From the NCBI RefSeq assembly GCF_000308575.1, contig NZ_BAFZ01000089.1, positions 218,358 through 282,357 on the forward strand: a stretch of 64,000 nt of DNA, in the 5' to 3' direction. Both the position numbers and the translations under genes were made by a program. This DNA comes from Nocardia exalbida NBRC 100660 (GTDB lineage: Bacteria; Actinomycetota; Actinomycetes; Mycobacteriales; Mycobacteriaceae). Below, one piece after another: positions 33,290 to 41,914 of the stretch; the stretch's first letter is position 1, and each line of letters starts with the position of its first letter. The notes below the pieces were generated by a model that did no database searches, was not told where the DNA came from, and saw only the letters and a list, made by a program, of their open reading frames with translations.

Positions 33290-33352
33290 GCCGGTACACG
33301 CCTCCGTCCGACCGCCGGTGCGCGCGACTGCGGCGCAGGTCAAAATGGACCG

Positions 33353-34129
33353 GTGTCTGTTTTGAATGTCCATCGGTTCGGTCCGACGACGGGACCGGTG
33401 GTGCTGGCCCTGCACGGCGTGACCGGCCACGGCAAACGCTGGGAAGACCTGGCCACCCGGCATCTGCCCGATGTCCGTGTGCTCGCGCCCGACCTGCGCG
33501 GACACGGTCGCTCGACCTCGCTGCCGCCGTGGAACTTCGAGACCATCGTCGAGGATCTGGTCGGCTTGGTCACCGCCGAGGCGGACGGCCCGGTGGTAGT
33601 GGTCGCGCACTCCTTCGGCGGCGCGTGCGCGCTGCACCTGGCGCATCGGCATCCCGAACTGGTGCGCAAGCTGGTGCTGCTCGATCCGGCCATCGCACTG
33701 GAACCGGAATGGCTCAACGAGATCGCGCTGTCCACCCTCGTCTCGGCCGACTACGACAGCGTCGAGCACGCGCGCCAGGACAAATTGGACACCGGCTGGG
33801 GCGACGTCGAGCCGCGGTTGCTGGAAGCCGAACTCGACGAACACCTGATGCCCACCGCGGACGGGCGCTTCGGCTGGCGGATGAGCCTGCCCGCCGTCAA
33901 CTCCTACTGGGGCCAGCTGGCCCGCCACTGGGTGCTGCCGCCCGCCGACCTGCCCACCGTGCTGGTGCAGGCGATGAAGGTGCACCCGCCGTTCGTCACA
34001 CCGGAGTTCCGCGCGGCGCTCACCGCGCACATGGGCGCCCGTCTGACCGTGCTCGAATGGAACTGCGATCACATGGTCGCCCAGGCGTATCCCGCACAGA
34101 CCGGCGAACTCGTGCGCTCGGTGCTCTGA
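33353..34129 (+). CDS. Alpha/beta hydrolase (LipV-like)
   Basis: A 258-residue serine hydrolase. The nucleophile elbow is VVAHSFGGA, the oxyanion region LHGVTGHGKRW, and the likely catalytic histidine is in WNCDHMVAQ near the end. DLRGHGRS is the classic strand-turn. It corresponds in position to Rv3203 (lipV), a lipase/esterase. GTG giving MSVLNVHRFG was chosen as the first start after the AdnA promoter region. The next gene begins four bases after the stop, so the two form an operon. Confidence 0.87.
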   Translation: MSVLNVHRFGPTTGPVVLALHGVTGHGKRWEDLATRHLPDVRVLAPDLRGHGRSTSLPPWNFETIVEDLVGLVTAEADGPVVVVAHSFGGACALHLAHRHPELVRKLVLLDPAIALEPEWLNEIALSTLVSADYDSVEHARQDKLDTGWGDVEPRLLEAELDEHLMPTADGRFGWRMSLPAVNSYWGQLARHWVLPPADLPTVLVQAMKVHPPFVTPEFRAALTAHMGARLTVLEWNCDHMVAQAYPAQTGELVRSVL

Positions 34130-34133
34130 GCCG

Positions 34134-34445
34134 ATGCCGACCACCGACGCCCAGGTAGAGCAGGTGCGCGCGCTGGTGGCGGCGATCCCGCCCGGACGGG
34201 TCGCCACCTACGGCGATATCGCGGCGGCCGCCGGTCTGTCCACGCCGCGCACGGTGGGCTGGATCATGCGCACCGACTCGGCCGACCTGCCCTGGCACCG
34301 CGTGCTCGGGGCGAGCGGCAAACCCGCCGCGCACCTGGCCCACCGTCAACTGCGCCTGCTCGCCGCGGAGGGCGTGCCGATCCACGACGGGCGCGTCGAC
34401 CTGCGCGCCGCGCGTTTCCCGCTGCCCGATCTCCCGCGCGACTGA
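34134..34445 (+). CDS. Alkyltransferase-like (ATL) protein
   Basis: A 103-residue DNA-binding domain of the O6-alkylguanine-DNA alkyltransferase family. The helix-turn-helix segment is VATYGDIAAAAGLSTPRTVGWIM. The active-site PCHRV of true methyltransferases is PWHRV here: tryptophan replaces the alkyl-accepting cysteine. ATL proteins bind alkylated guanine, flip it out and recruit nucleotide excision repair instead of removing the alkyl group. The same gene order (Rv3204 after lipV) is found in mycobacteria. Confidence 0.9.
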   Translation: MPTTDAQVEQVRALVAAIPPGRVATYGDIAAAAGLSTPRTVGWIMRTDSADLPWHRVLGASGKPAAHLAHRQLRLLAAEGVPIHDGRVDLRAARFPLPDLPRD

Positions 34446-34499
34446 GTACCGCTTTCCGAAATGCCTCCGTGCCCGAATGGCGGACAGTACCGTTGATCC

Positions 34500-35255
34500 A
34501 TGCCCACCCGCCTGGCATGCGTCGCCTTCGATGCCGACCGGCCGCGTCCGGTCGCGGACTTCTGGGCCGAACTGCTCGGCTGGAGCGTGACCCTCGACCG
34601 CCCCGACGAAGTGAACGTCGCGGCCCCCGACGCCGACGGTGGCGAGCTGACGCTCACCTTCCTGCCCGCGATGCGGGCCAAGGTCGGCAAGAATCGCCTG
34701 CATCTCGATCTGGCCACCCGCTCGCTGGACCACCAGCACACCCAGGTGGACCGGGCGCTGGCATTGGGCGCACGACCGGTCGACATCGGCCAGGGCGCGG
34801 TGCCCTGGGCTGTGCTCGCCGACCCGGAGGGCAACGAGTTCTGCGTGCTCGAACCCAGGGAGGAGTACGTGGACACCGGATCCGTCGCGGCGATCGTGGT
34901 CGACACGCGCGACCCGGGGCGCCTCGCCGAATTCTGGTCGGCCGCCACGGGCTGGCCGTCCACGCATCGCGGCGAGCGGCTGACCGGGCTGCGTTCACCG
35001 ACCGGGCTCGGCTCCTGGCTGGAGTTCGTGCGCACCCCCGACGCGGGGTCCGGCCGGACCAGGCTGCGCCTGGATCTCACCTCGTTTCCGGCCGACGACC
35101 GGGCCGCGGAGGTGGCCCGGCTGCACGCGGCGGGCGCCACGACGATCGACCGGGGCGCCCCGGTGGCCGCCAGGGACACCGACCTCGTGCTCGCCGACCC
35201 GGAACTCAACGAGTTCCGGCTGCTGCCCGCGGCTCGCTTCTGGTCGAACGCCTGA
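34500..35255 (+). CDS. Two-domain VOC family protein
   Basis: A 251-residue protein with two glyoxalase-fold modules. The first begins RLACVAFDADRPRPVADFWAELLGW and ends with DPEGNEFCVLEP. The second begins VAAIVVDTRDPGRLAEFWSAATGW and ends with DPELNEFRLLP. Such proteins are often annotated as glyoxalase-like or bleomycin-resistance-like without a known substrate. The gene starts 54 bases after the ATL gene and is probably in the same transcription unit. Metal-binding histidines are only partly present, so catalysis is uncertain. Confidence 0.82.
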   Translation: MPTRLACVAFDADRPRPVADFWAELLGWSVTLDRPDEVNVAAPDADGGELTLTFLPAMRAKVGKNRLHLDLATRSLDHQHTQVDRALALGARPVDIGQGAVPWAVLADPEGNEFCVLEPREEYVDTGSVAAIVVDTRDPGRLAEFWSAATGWPSTHRGERLTGLRSPTGLGSWLEFVRTPDAGSGRTRLRLDLTSFPADDRAAEVARLHAAGATTIDRGAPVAARDTDLVLADPELNEFRLLPAARFWSNA

Positions 35256-35337
35256 TCCGCACCGTCCGCTCCCGGGCTTCCCGGCGGTGACGAATTAGCA
35301 TGGCCGCCATGGTGTACCTAGCTCGAGGTCGTGGCGT

Positions 35338-37080
35338 GTGATCCCCGCCGACGCGATCGTGCTCGCGGGCGGCCGGGCCAGCCGGATGGGCGGCGTGGAC
35401 AAACCGGCCATCGTCATCGGCGGCCGTTCCATGCTCGAGGTGGCGCTCGCCGCCGTCGCCTCGTGCGCGCACACGGTGGTCGTCGGACCGCATCGGCCCG
35501 AGCTGGCGCCGGAGATCATCCAGGTGCGCGAGGTGCCGCCCGGGTCGGGTCCGGTGCCTGCGATCGACACGGGGCTGCGCGCCCTCGGCTCCGCCGCCCC
35601 GCTGGTGGTGGTGCTGGCCGCCGACCTGCCGTTCCTGTCGCCGTGGGCGATCACCGAGCTCATCCGGCACGCCACCGAATCCGGCGCGGACGCGGTGTTC
35701 GCCGCCGACGAGTCGGGGCGTCCGCAGTATCTGATCGGGGTGTGGCGGCGCTCCGCGCTGGCCGCCGCGCTGGACGAGCTCGACGCGCTGATCAACCAGC
35801 CGATGAAAGCCCTGGTGCCCGCCGCCGCCGCGATCATCCCGCTCTCCGGCGTCGGCGACTGCGACACCGACGAGCAGGTACGGCAGGCCAGGGCGGCGGT
35901 CGACGCACCACGGCAGCAACCACCGCTCGACCTCGACGAGGCACGAAACATCCTGCGCCGCGACCTGTCCCGGCTCACCACATATGAAGCCGATCTGCAT
36001 TCGGTGCTCGGGGCGGCGCTCGCGGGCCCGCTGACGGCGGCCGGGCCGCTGCCCCGCTTCGACGTCTCGGCGATGGACGGCTACGCGGTGGCGGGCGACG
36101 GCCCGTGGCGCCTGCGCCGCGACATCGGCTTCGCGGGCGGGCGGCGACCGGTGGGACTGTTGCCGGGCGAGGCGGTGCGGATCGCCACGGGGGCGCACGT
36201 CCCGGACGGCACCACTGGTGTGCTGCGCGACGAATTCGCGCACATCGCCGACGAGACGCTGTACCGCCTGCCGGACACCCCGCTTCGCGACGACATCCGC
36301 CGCCGGGGCGAGGACCGCGCGGCCGGTGATCCGGTGGCGCCGGAGGGCACGCCGGTCACCGCGGCGTTGGTCTCCGCGGCCGCGAGCGTCGAAGTCACCG
36401 TGGCGCCGGTGCGCGGCCCGGTCCGCGCGCGCATCGTGATGACCGGGGACGAGATCCGCAGCGAGGGGCCGCTGCAAGCGGGGCAGACCCGCGACTCGAT
36501 CGGTCCTGTCCTGCCGGATCTGTTGTCCTGGAATGGTATTCGCGTTGCCGATCGGGTGCATCTACGCGACACTCCGCACGGCTTCGACGAGGTCATGACG
36601 GTCGCGCCGGAGTGCGACCTGCTGGTGATCGTCGGGGCGACCGGCGGCGGGGCCGCCGACCAACTCCGCGGTGCCCTCGCCCGCGCCGGAGCCGAGATCC
36701 TGGTGCCGCGGCTGCGGCTGCGCCCGGGCGGTTCCACCGTCGTAGCCCAGCTCGCCTCCGGCATCACGGTGCTCGGCTTGCCCGGCAACCCGTTCGCCGC
36801 CGTCGCGACGCTCATGGCGCTCGCGCCGGCGATCGTCGAGGGCCGCACCGGCGCCGCTCCCGCGCGCCCACTGCGCGGACCGCTGCACAACGCGGCCGAG
36901 ATCACCGGACCGGTGCCCCGCATCGTTCCGGCCCGCGCCGCCGGGGAAGGGGGCTGGATCGGTGACCCGACCATTCGCACGGCGCATCTCGGTGGCCTCG
37001 TCGACCGCGACGGCCTGGTCATCGTCCCGCCCGACGCCGACGACGGAGCGATCGTCGAATTCCTGCCGCTGCGCCGCTGA
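35338..37080 (+). CDS. MobA-like nucleotidyltransferase / MoeA molybdotransferase fusion
   Basis: A 580-residue two-enzyme fusion. Residues 1-190 form a MobA-type nucleotidyltransferase with LAGGRASRMGGVDKP, LAADLPFLSP and a terminal GDCDTDE. Residues 198-580 form MoeA: FDVSAMDGYAV, AVRIATGAHVP, GPVRARIVMTGDEI, VIVGATGGG and LGLPGNPFAAVATLMALAP. MoeA inserts molybdate into adenylylated molybdopterin, and MobA then attaches a nucleotide, usually GMP as in nitrate reductase. The two steps are consecutive, so fusion is sensible. GTG start. The narGHJI enzyme encoded 5 kb downstream needs this cofactor. Confidence 0.88.
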   Translation: MIPADAIVLAGGRASRMGGVDKPAIVIGGRSMLEVALAAVASCAHTVVVGPHRPELAPEIIQVREVPPGSGPVPAIDTGLRALGSAAPLVVVLAADLPFLSPWAITELIRHATESGADAVFAADESGRPQYLIGVWRRSALAAALDELDALINQPMKALVPAAAAIIPLSGVGDCDTDEQVRQARAAVDAPRQQPPLDLDEARNILRRDLSRLTTYEADLHSVLGAALAGPLTAAGPLPRFDVSAMDGYAVAGDGPWRLRRDIGFAGGRRPVGLLPGEAVRIATGAHVPDGTTGVLRDEFAHIADETLYRLPDTPLRDDIRRRGEDRAAGDPVAPEGTPVTAALVSAAASVEVTVAPVRGPVRARIVMTGDEIRSEGPLQAGQTRDSIGPVLPDLLSWNGIRVADRVHLRDTPHGFDEVMTVAPECDLLVIVGATGGGAADQLRGALARAGAEILVPRLRLRPGGSTVVAQLASGITVLGLPGNPFAAVATLMALAPAIVEGRTGAAPARPLRGPLHNAAEITGPVPRIVPARAAGEGGWIGDPTIRTAHLGGLVDRDGLVIVPPDADDGAIVEFLPLRR

Positions 37081-37566
37081 GGCAACGTGTAGTTCGTCGC
37101 CTTCGGGTACGAAAGTGCTTGCAGCGCAGCCTTTCCAGGAGAACGAGTGCGCACAGGAAGCCGAAAGCGCTGAGACCCGGTCCAGGCGTCGAGCCGAAGT
37201 CGTTGTCTCACAGCGGAATCAGCGGTAGCGGCGGCGACCACTCGAATGATCCGTACGCTTCTTCACGACAGCGGAATCGAATTCACCGCGATAAACACCG
37301 ACGCACCCGGCGCAAGCGTCACCACTTGCCCCTGTTCACCCTTTGACCCAACTCTCCGGCGTGCTGGTAAGAAGAATGTCAACCAGAGGCACACCGCAAC
37401 CGAATTCGTTATCTAAATTCAATGTGAATATTGCCTCCACCTGCGCAAACATGACATATCCGCCGCTACGGGGCATATTTTTCATTTCCCCTTCCGGGCG
37501 CCATGTCCGCTCGCTATCGTGAGTTCGTTAGGCGAATATCAATCCCCCGGAAAGGACCGTGTGGAG
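37081..37566. other. Intergenic region with an A+T-rich half
   Basis: About 490 bases without a supported gene. The right half (about 37330-37530) is much richer in A+T than its surroundings (for example TTATCTAAATTCAATG and GGCATATTTTTCATTTC) and probably contains the promoter of the small basic protein that follows. CAGCGGAATC occurs twice near 37209 and 37269. Confidence 0.55.
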
Positions 37567-37737
37567 ATGACTGAAAAGTCGAAGAAAACGCCTAAGAAAA
37601 TGCCGAAGCAGATGCCGAGGCAGCAACAGCAACAGCGCCAAGAGCAGGACATGCGCGAGGGCACGGACATGGAAGGCCGTCGGGGCACCAGGAGCGAGAT
37701 GCCCGACCGGCGCGGCGAGCAGGAGCGTCGCCGCTAG
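37567..37737 (+). CDS. Small, basic, glutamine-rich disordered protein
   Basis: A 56-residue protein with no hydrophobic core: Lys/Pro-rich start (KSKKTPKKMPKQMPR), a QQQQQ run, then Arg/Glu/Asp-rich sequence ending in QERRR. GGAAAGGA lies ten bases before this ATG; GTG two codons upstream is an alternative start. It is probably unstructured and could bind nucleic acid or other proteins. I recognise no family. The strong ribosome site and the A+T-rich promoter region argue that it is real. Confidence 0.6.
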   Translation: MTEKSKKTPKKMPKQMPRQQQQQRQEQDMREGTDMEGRRGTRSEMPDRRGEQERRR

Positions 37738-37907
37738 TTGATCTGCGCCACCCGCGCCGCCGGCCCCACCTCCTCCCGGGACCGGCGGCCGCGGTCGTTC
37801 GAGACCAGTGCGCTTACCCCTCAGGTAATTGCCGCACCGCGCGCGGCGGACCTACCGTCGGTGCGACGCCATCCCCGGCGTGATCGAACGAAGGAAGGCC
37901 AAACGCC

Positions 37908-38249
37908 ATGTCCGCCTATGGCTTCGCCCACCTCCGCAGTCGCAGGGCCCACCCCGACATCCTCGAATACCTGGAGCGCATCCAGGCCACCTTGGACCCG
38001 TTCGGCGGCCGCTTCGTCATCCACGGGCCCCCGGCCGAGGTCGTGGAAGGCGACTGGCCCGGCAGCATGGTGCTGATCGAGTTCCCCGGGATGACCGAGG
38101 CGCGGGAGTGGTACCACTCGCCCGCCTACCAGGAGATCCTGCCGCTGCGCGCCGAGCACATCGACGGCGACCTGCTGCTGATCGAGGGCGTCGGCCCGGA
38201 CTACGACCCACGCGAACGCGCCGCGAAACTGCGCACACCGGCCGCCTGA
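37908..38249 (+). CDS. DUF1330 family protein
   Basis: A 113-residue dimeric alpha-beta-barrel-type protein. It shows the DUF1330 pattern: FGGRFVIHGPPAEVVEGDWPG, MVLIEFPGMTEAREWYHSPAYQEILPLR and a final strand LLLIEGV. AAGGAAGG precedes ATG at a normal distance. DUF1330 members have no agreed function. It lies 78 bases upstream of the methionine-salvage genes in the same direction, but nothing ties it to that pathway. Confidence 0.88.
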   Translation: MSAYGFAHLRSRRAHPDILEYLERIQATLDPFGGRFVIHGPPAEVVEGDWPGSMVLIEFPGMTEAREWYHSPAYQEILPLRAEHIDGDLLLIEGVGPDYDPRERAAKLRTPAA

Positions 38250-38327
38250 CGCGATTTCGGCGCGCCATCCCCCGTCCGATACCGTTGACCAGGCACGACA
38301 CGGTTCGACGCGAGAAGGATGCGCCTG

Positions 38328-39974
38328 ATGGACGACAGCTCTCTGGTCTGGGACGACGGCACGCTCGTCACCATCGACCAGCGCGGCCTGCCGCACGAGG
38401 TGCGTGAACTGCGGCTGAGCACCGTCGACCAGGTGATCGATGCGATCAAGGCGCTGGCCATCCGGGGCGCGCCCGCCATCGGCATCGCGGGAGCTTTCGG
38501 CGTCGTCATCGCCACCGCCGCGCACACCGTGGACGGCGTGGTGGACGAGGCGGCGGTGCAGGCCGAGGCGGACCGGATCGCCGCCGCCCGGCCGACCGCG
38601 GTGAATCTGGCCTGGGCGGTGCGGCGGGTTCGGACGAAGGTGGGCCACGGCGCGGGCGCGGTCCTCGCCGAGACGCTCGATATGCTCGCCGAGGACGGCC
38701 GGGTCAACCGGGCCGCCGCCACCCACGCCGCCGACCTGGTGCAGCGCCTGTGTGCGGACCGGCCGCTGCGTGTGCTCACCCACTGCAACACCGGGCGGCT
38801 GGCGACCAGCGCGTTCGGCACCGCCATCGGAACGCTGCGGGTGCTGGCCGGACGCGGCGCGATCGAACAGGTGCTGGTGGACGAGACCCGGCCGCTGTTG
38901 CAGGGCGCGCGGCTGACCACCTGGGAACTCGCCGAAGCGGGCATCCCGCACCGGCTCACCATCGATTCCGCCGCGGCCTGGGCGATGGCGACCGGACAGG
39001 TCGACTGCGTGCTCGTCGGCGCCGACCGGGTCACCGCCAACGGCGACGTCGCCAACAAGATCGGCACCTACGGTCTCGCGCTCGCCGCCCGCCACCACGG
39101 CATCCCGTTCGTCGTGGTCGCCCCGGAGTCGACCCGCGACCTGTCGATGGCCACCGGCCGGGAGATCGTCGTGGAGGAACGCGCGGCCGCCGAGGTGACC
39201 GGATTCGGTGGCGTCGCAACGGCTCCCGAGCACACCGAGGTCTTCAATCCGGCCTTCGACGTGACGCCGGCCGAATTGGTGACCGCGGTGGTCACCGAGC
39301 ACGGCGTGGTGCACCGATCCGATCGTTCGCACGGCGCGGCCATCGCGGACATCGCTCGCGAGCTCTACCGGCGCGGCTGGATGCCGGGCACGGCGGGCAA
39401 CATCTCGGTGCGCACCGGCGCCACCGCCCTGGTCACCGGAAGCGGGTTGTCCAAAGGCGAACTCACCGAGCGCGACATGGTCACCGTGCGGGTAGCGGAC
39501 TCCGCGCCGGTGGCAGGCCACGGACGCAAACCCTCCGCCGAGACGACGATCCACACCGCCGTCTACCGGACCCGTCCGGCCCAGGCGGTCGTGCACATTC
39601 ATCCGCCGTTCGCCACCGCACTGGCCACCCGCTCGGCGTCCCCCGGCACGCTCGCGACGCTGCGGATCACCGACTACGAACTGATCAAGGGGCTCGGCGG
39701 CGGCGATCCGGCCGTCGCGGAGATCCCGGTTTTCCCGAACTGGCCCGAGGTGCCGCGCATCGGCGCGGACATCGAACGCTACCTGCTCGACCATCCCGGC
39801 GCGCTGCCCGTCCTGGTCATCGCCGGTCACGGCATCACCGCCTGGGGCGATGATCTCGCCCAGGCGCGCGATCGCGCCGAATGCCTGGAAGCATTGTGTG
39901 AGCTGGTGTCCCGCACCGGCAGTCCGGCGGCGTTCGCCCCGCGCGACGACTTTCTCGAGATTGGACTGACATGA
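38328..39974 (+). CDS. MtnA-MtnB fusion: methylthioribose-1-P isomerase / methylthioribulose-1-P dehydratase
   Basis: A 548-residue bifunctional enzyme of methionine salvage. Residues 1-330 are MtnA: IRGAPAIGIAGAFG, the catalytic cysteine in THCNTGRLATSAFGTA and the aspartate in VGADRVTANGDVANKIGT. Residues 342-548 are MtnB, a class II aldolase fold: GTAGNISVR, AETTIH, the zinc ligands in VHIHPPFA and VIAGHGITAWG. The product of the first half is the substrate of the second. The second ATG was chosen because GAAGG is ten bases upstream. It overlaps mtnD by four bases. Confidence 0.92.
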   Translation: MDDSSLVWDDGTLVTIDQRGLPHEVRELRLSTVDQVIDAIKALAIRGAPAIGIAGAFGVVIATAAHTVDGVVDEAAVQAEADRIAAARPTAVNLAWAVRRVRTKVGHGAGAVLAETLDMLAEDGRVNRAAATHAADLVQRLCADRPLRVLTHCNTGRLATSAFGTAIGTLRVLAGRGAIEQVLVDETRPLLQGARLTTWELAEAGIPHRLTIDSAAAWAMATGQVDCVLVGADRVTANGDVANKIGTYGLALAARHHGIPFVVVAPESTRDLSMATGREIVVEERAAAEVTGFGGVATAPEHTEVFNPAFDVTPAELVTAVVTEHGVVHRSDRSHGAAIADIARELYRRGWMPGTAGNISVRTGATALVTGSGLSKGELTERDMVTVRVADSAPVAGHGRKPSAETTIHTAVYRTRPAQAVVHIHPPFATALATRSASPGTLATLRITDYELIKGLGGGDPAVAEIPVFPNWPEVPRIGADIERYLLDHPGALPVLVIAGHGITAWGDDLAQARDRAECLEALCELVSRTGSPAAFAPRDDFLEIGLT

Positions 39975-40546
39975 CCCTCCTGCAGGTGATGGCCGCGGGT
40001 GACGCGGCCGACGTGCGCGTACGCACCAGCGACGACGAGGTGATCGGCACCGAACTGGCGAAGCACGGCGTAACCTTCGGCCGCTGGCCGGTTGTCGAGA
40101 ACGCCGCGTCGGCGTCTTCCGAGGAGCTGCTCGCGCACTACGCGACGAACGTCGCGGAACTGAACGGCTCCGGGCGCTACAAGCACATCGACATCGCCCG
40201 CATCCACCCCGACGACGCCGACCCGCAGTGGCCGCAGATCGCCGCGGGTGCGCGCGGGAAGTTCCTCGACGAGCACCGGCACGCCGAGGACGAGGTGCGC
40301 TTCTTCGCCGCCGGACGCGGCTGCTTCTATCTGCACCTGGGCGAGGAGGTCTTCGCGGTGGTGTGCGAGGGCGGCGACCTGCTCTCGGTACCCGCGGGCA
40401 CGCTGCACTGGTTCGACATGGGCGAGCGCCCCGATTTCATCGCCATCCGCTTCTTCGAGGAAGCGGACGGCTGGGTCGGCGACTTCACCGGCGACAAGAT
40501 CAGCGCGGGCTTCCCCACCCTCGACGAGCTGCTGACCGCGCCGTGA
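39971..40546 (+). CDS. mtnD: Acireductone dioxygenase
   Basis: A 191-residue cupin. The metal ligands are H-x-H-x4-E in EHRHAEDEVRFF and a further histidine in GTLHWFDMG. It oxidises the acireductone of methionine salvage to the keto-acid precursor of methionine (iron form) or to a product releasing CO (nickel form). Start and stop both overlap neighbours by four bases (ATGA and GTGA), so the three proteins are made together. Confidence 0.93.
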   Translation: MTLLQVMAAGDAADVRVRTSDDEVIGTELAKHGVTFGRWPVVENAASASSEELLAHYATNVAELNGSGRYKHIDIARIHPDDADPQWPQIAAGARGKFLDEHRHAEDEVRFFAAGRGCFYLHLGEEVFAVVCEGGDLLSVPAGTLHWFDMGERPDFIAIRFFEEADGWVGDFTGDKISAGFPTLDELLTAP

Positions 40547-41235
40547 TCGACGCCGTCGTCGTCGATATCGAGGGCACCACCAGCCCCACCGCCGCGGTCC
40601 GCGAAGACCTGTACGGCTATACCCGGCAACGGCTCCCGGAGTGGCTGGCCGAGAACGGCTCCACGAACGCGGCTCCCGTGCTGGCCGCGACCAGGGAACT
40701 GGCCGGACGCCCGGACGCGGGCCCGGAGGAAGTCGCCGGGATCCTGCGCGAGTGGCTCGACACCGACGTCAAGGCCGAGCCACTCAAGACCGCGCAGGGC
40801 CTGATCTGCGCGGAGGGCTTCCGTGGCGGCGCACTGCACGGCGAGTTCTTCCCGGACGTGCCACCGGCGCTCGCCGCGTGGCACGCCGCCGGGCTCGCGC
40901 TGTACGTCTACTCCTCGGGATCGGTACGCAATCAGCGGGATTGGTTCGCCTTCGCGCGCGGCGGCAGCCTGTCCGAGCTGATCAGCGGGTACTTCGATCT
41001 GTCGACGGCGGGCGGCAAGCGCGAGTCGTCCTCCTACGACAAGATCGCGGGCTCGATCGCCGCGCCCGCCGAACGCATCCTGTTCCTGTCCGATCATCCG
41101 GACGAACTCGATGCCGCTGTCGCCGCGGGGTGGCGCGTGGTCGGCCTCGCCCGGCCCGGCGAGCCCAATCCGCCTCGGCCGCCGCACCGCTGGGTCGACA
41201 CGTTCGCCGATATCGATCCCGCCGCCCCGGCCTGA
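40543..41235 (+). CDS. mtnC: Enolase-phosphatase E1
   Basis: A 230-residue HAD-family enzyme. HAD motif I is VVDIEGTTSPT (the MtnC-type variant), motif II the SSGSVRNQ region, lysine in GGKRESSSYDKI and motif IV SDHPDELDAA. It converts the diketo phosphate of methionine salvage to the acireductone used by the preceding enzyme. GTG overlaps mtnD. No mtnK or mtnP lies in the window, so the first steps of the pathway must be encoded elsewhere. Confidence 0.93.
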   Translation: MIDAVVVDIEGTTSPTAAVREDLYGYTRQRLPEWLAENGSTNAAPVLAATRELAGRPDAGPEEVAGILREWLDTDVKAEPLKTAQGLICAEGFRGGALHGEFFPDVPPALAAWHAAGLALYVYSSGSVRNQRDWFAFARGGSLSELISGYFDLSTAGGKRESSSYDKIAGSIAAPAERILFLSDHPDELDAAVAAGWRVVGLARPGEPNPPRPPHRWVDTFADIDPAAPA

Positions 41236-41362
41236 GACGCTGGCCGACGCGTTAATCCGCCCATCCCGCAACCACTTTCGTTCCCTGCCTCGCCGGGGCT
41301 TTAGGTGACGCGGCACCGGCTACCCGCGCAGGCGGTCGAGGCGAAGCGTGATCGGCTGCGTC

Positions 41363-41708
41363 TCAGCGAGATTCAGGATCGACGGCCAGGACCGAGCGGC
41401 CGCCGTCCACGGCCAGGGTGGCTCCGTTGACGCAGCCGCCGTCGGTGGAGAGCAGGAATTCGACGGCACGCGCCCAGCTCCTGCGCGCGATCGGTGGCCC
41501 GTTCGGCGGTCTCCTCGGCGCCCGCGTCGCCCGCCACGACGGTGACCCGTCCGACCGCCCAGGACAGCGACTCCGCGTCGCGCTCGACCACCACCACCGC
41601 GTGGCCGCGAGCCAGCAATCGAGCCACGATCGCGCGGCCGATTCCGCGTCCGCCACCGGTCACCACGTAGAACAGTGTCGTCCGGTCGATGGTAGACAGA
41701 CGAGCCAT
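41363..41708 (-). pseudogene. Short-chain dehydrogenase remnant with internal deletion
   Basis: The start reads as a normal SDR N-terminus with TGGGRGIGRAIVARLLARGHAVVVVERD and an intact NAD(P) glycine motif. About 80 residues later the frame shifts and the sequence jumps directly to a C-terminal SDR segment, WARAVEFLLSTDGGCVNGATLAVDGG. The middle of the protein, including the Ser-Tyr-Lys catalytic residues, is missing. An intact SDR would need about 240 residues; only about 115 codons remain. It is therefore a deleted and frameshifted gene. Confidence 0.8.
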
Positions 41709-41814
41709 CGGGACGGCGTGGACCGCTCGGCGCCAGACGAATTCGTGGACGGCGATTCCTGGAACCACGCGGGGACGGCAATTTCTCGCAGTGTCGAGCG
41801 AATTCTCAGCGAAT

Positions 41815-41830
41815 TGTGATTGTGCTTACA
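41815..41830. promoter_or_regulatory. CRP/FNR-like operator upstream of narG
   Basis: TGTGA-TTGTGC-TTACA fits TGTGA-N6-TCACA with one mismatch, and the outer bases extend the symmetry (TTGT...ACAA). It lies about 360 bases before the narG start. Confidence 0.6.
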
Positions 41831-41900
41831 ATACGCTGTCAGGAAACACAGGCCGAAACACTCCGAAACGGATAAGCGGGGCGCCCCGGACAGCCGCTCC

Positions 41901-41914
41901 TTTGTGTTAACAAA
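41901..41914. promoter_or_regulatory. A+T-rich inverted repeat upstream of narG
   Basis: TTTGT-GTTA-ACAAA is a short perfect inverted repeat in the narG upstream region. It could be an operator, but the responsible protein is unknown. Confidence 0.35.

Noticed and set aside
29802..33299. Open frame of over 1100 codons on the same strand as adnA but in another phase
   Set aside because: It is rich in Arg/Gly/Ala, has no recognisable domain and lies entirely over adnA; it is a high-GC shadow frame.
41320..41781. Longer minus-strand frame over the SDR remnant
   Set aside because: It combines neither end of the SDR correctly; the two halves lie in different frames, so a pseudogene call fits better.
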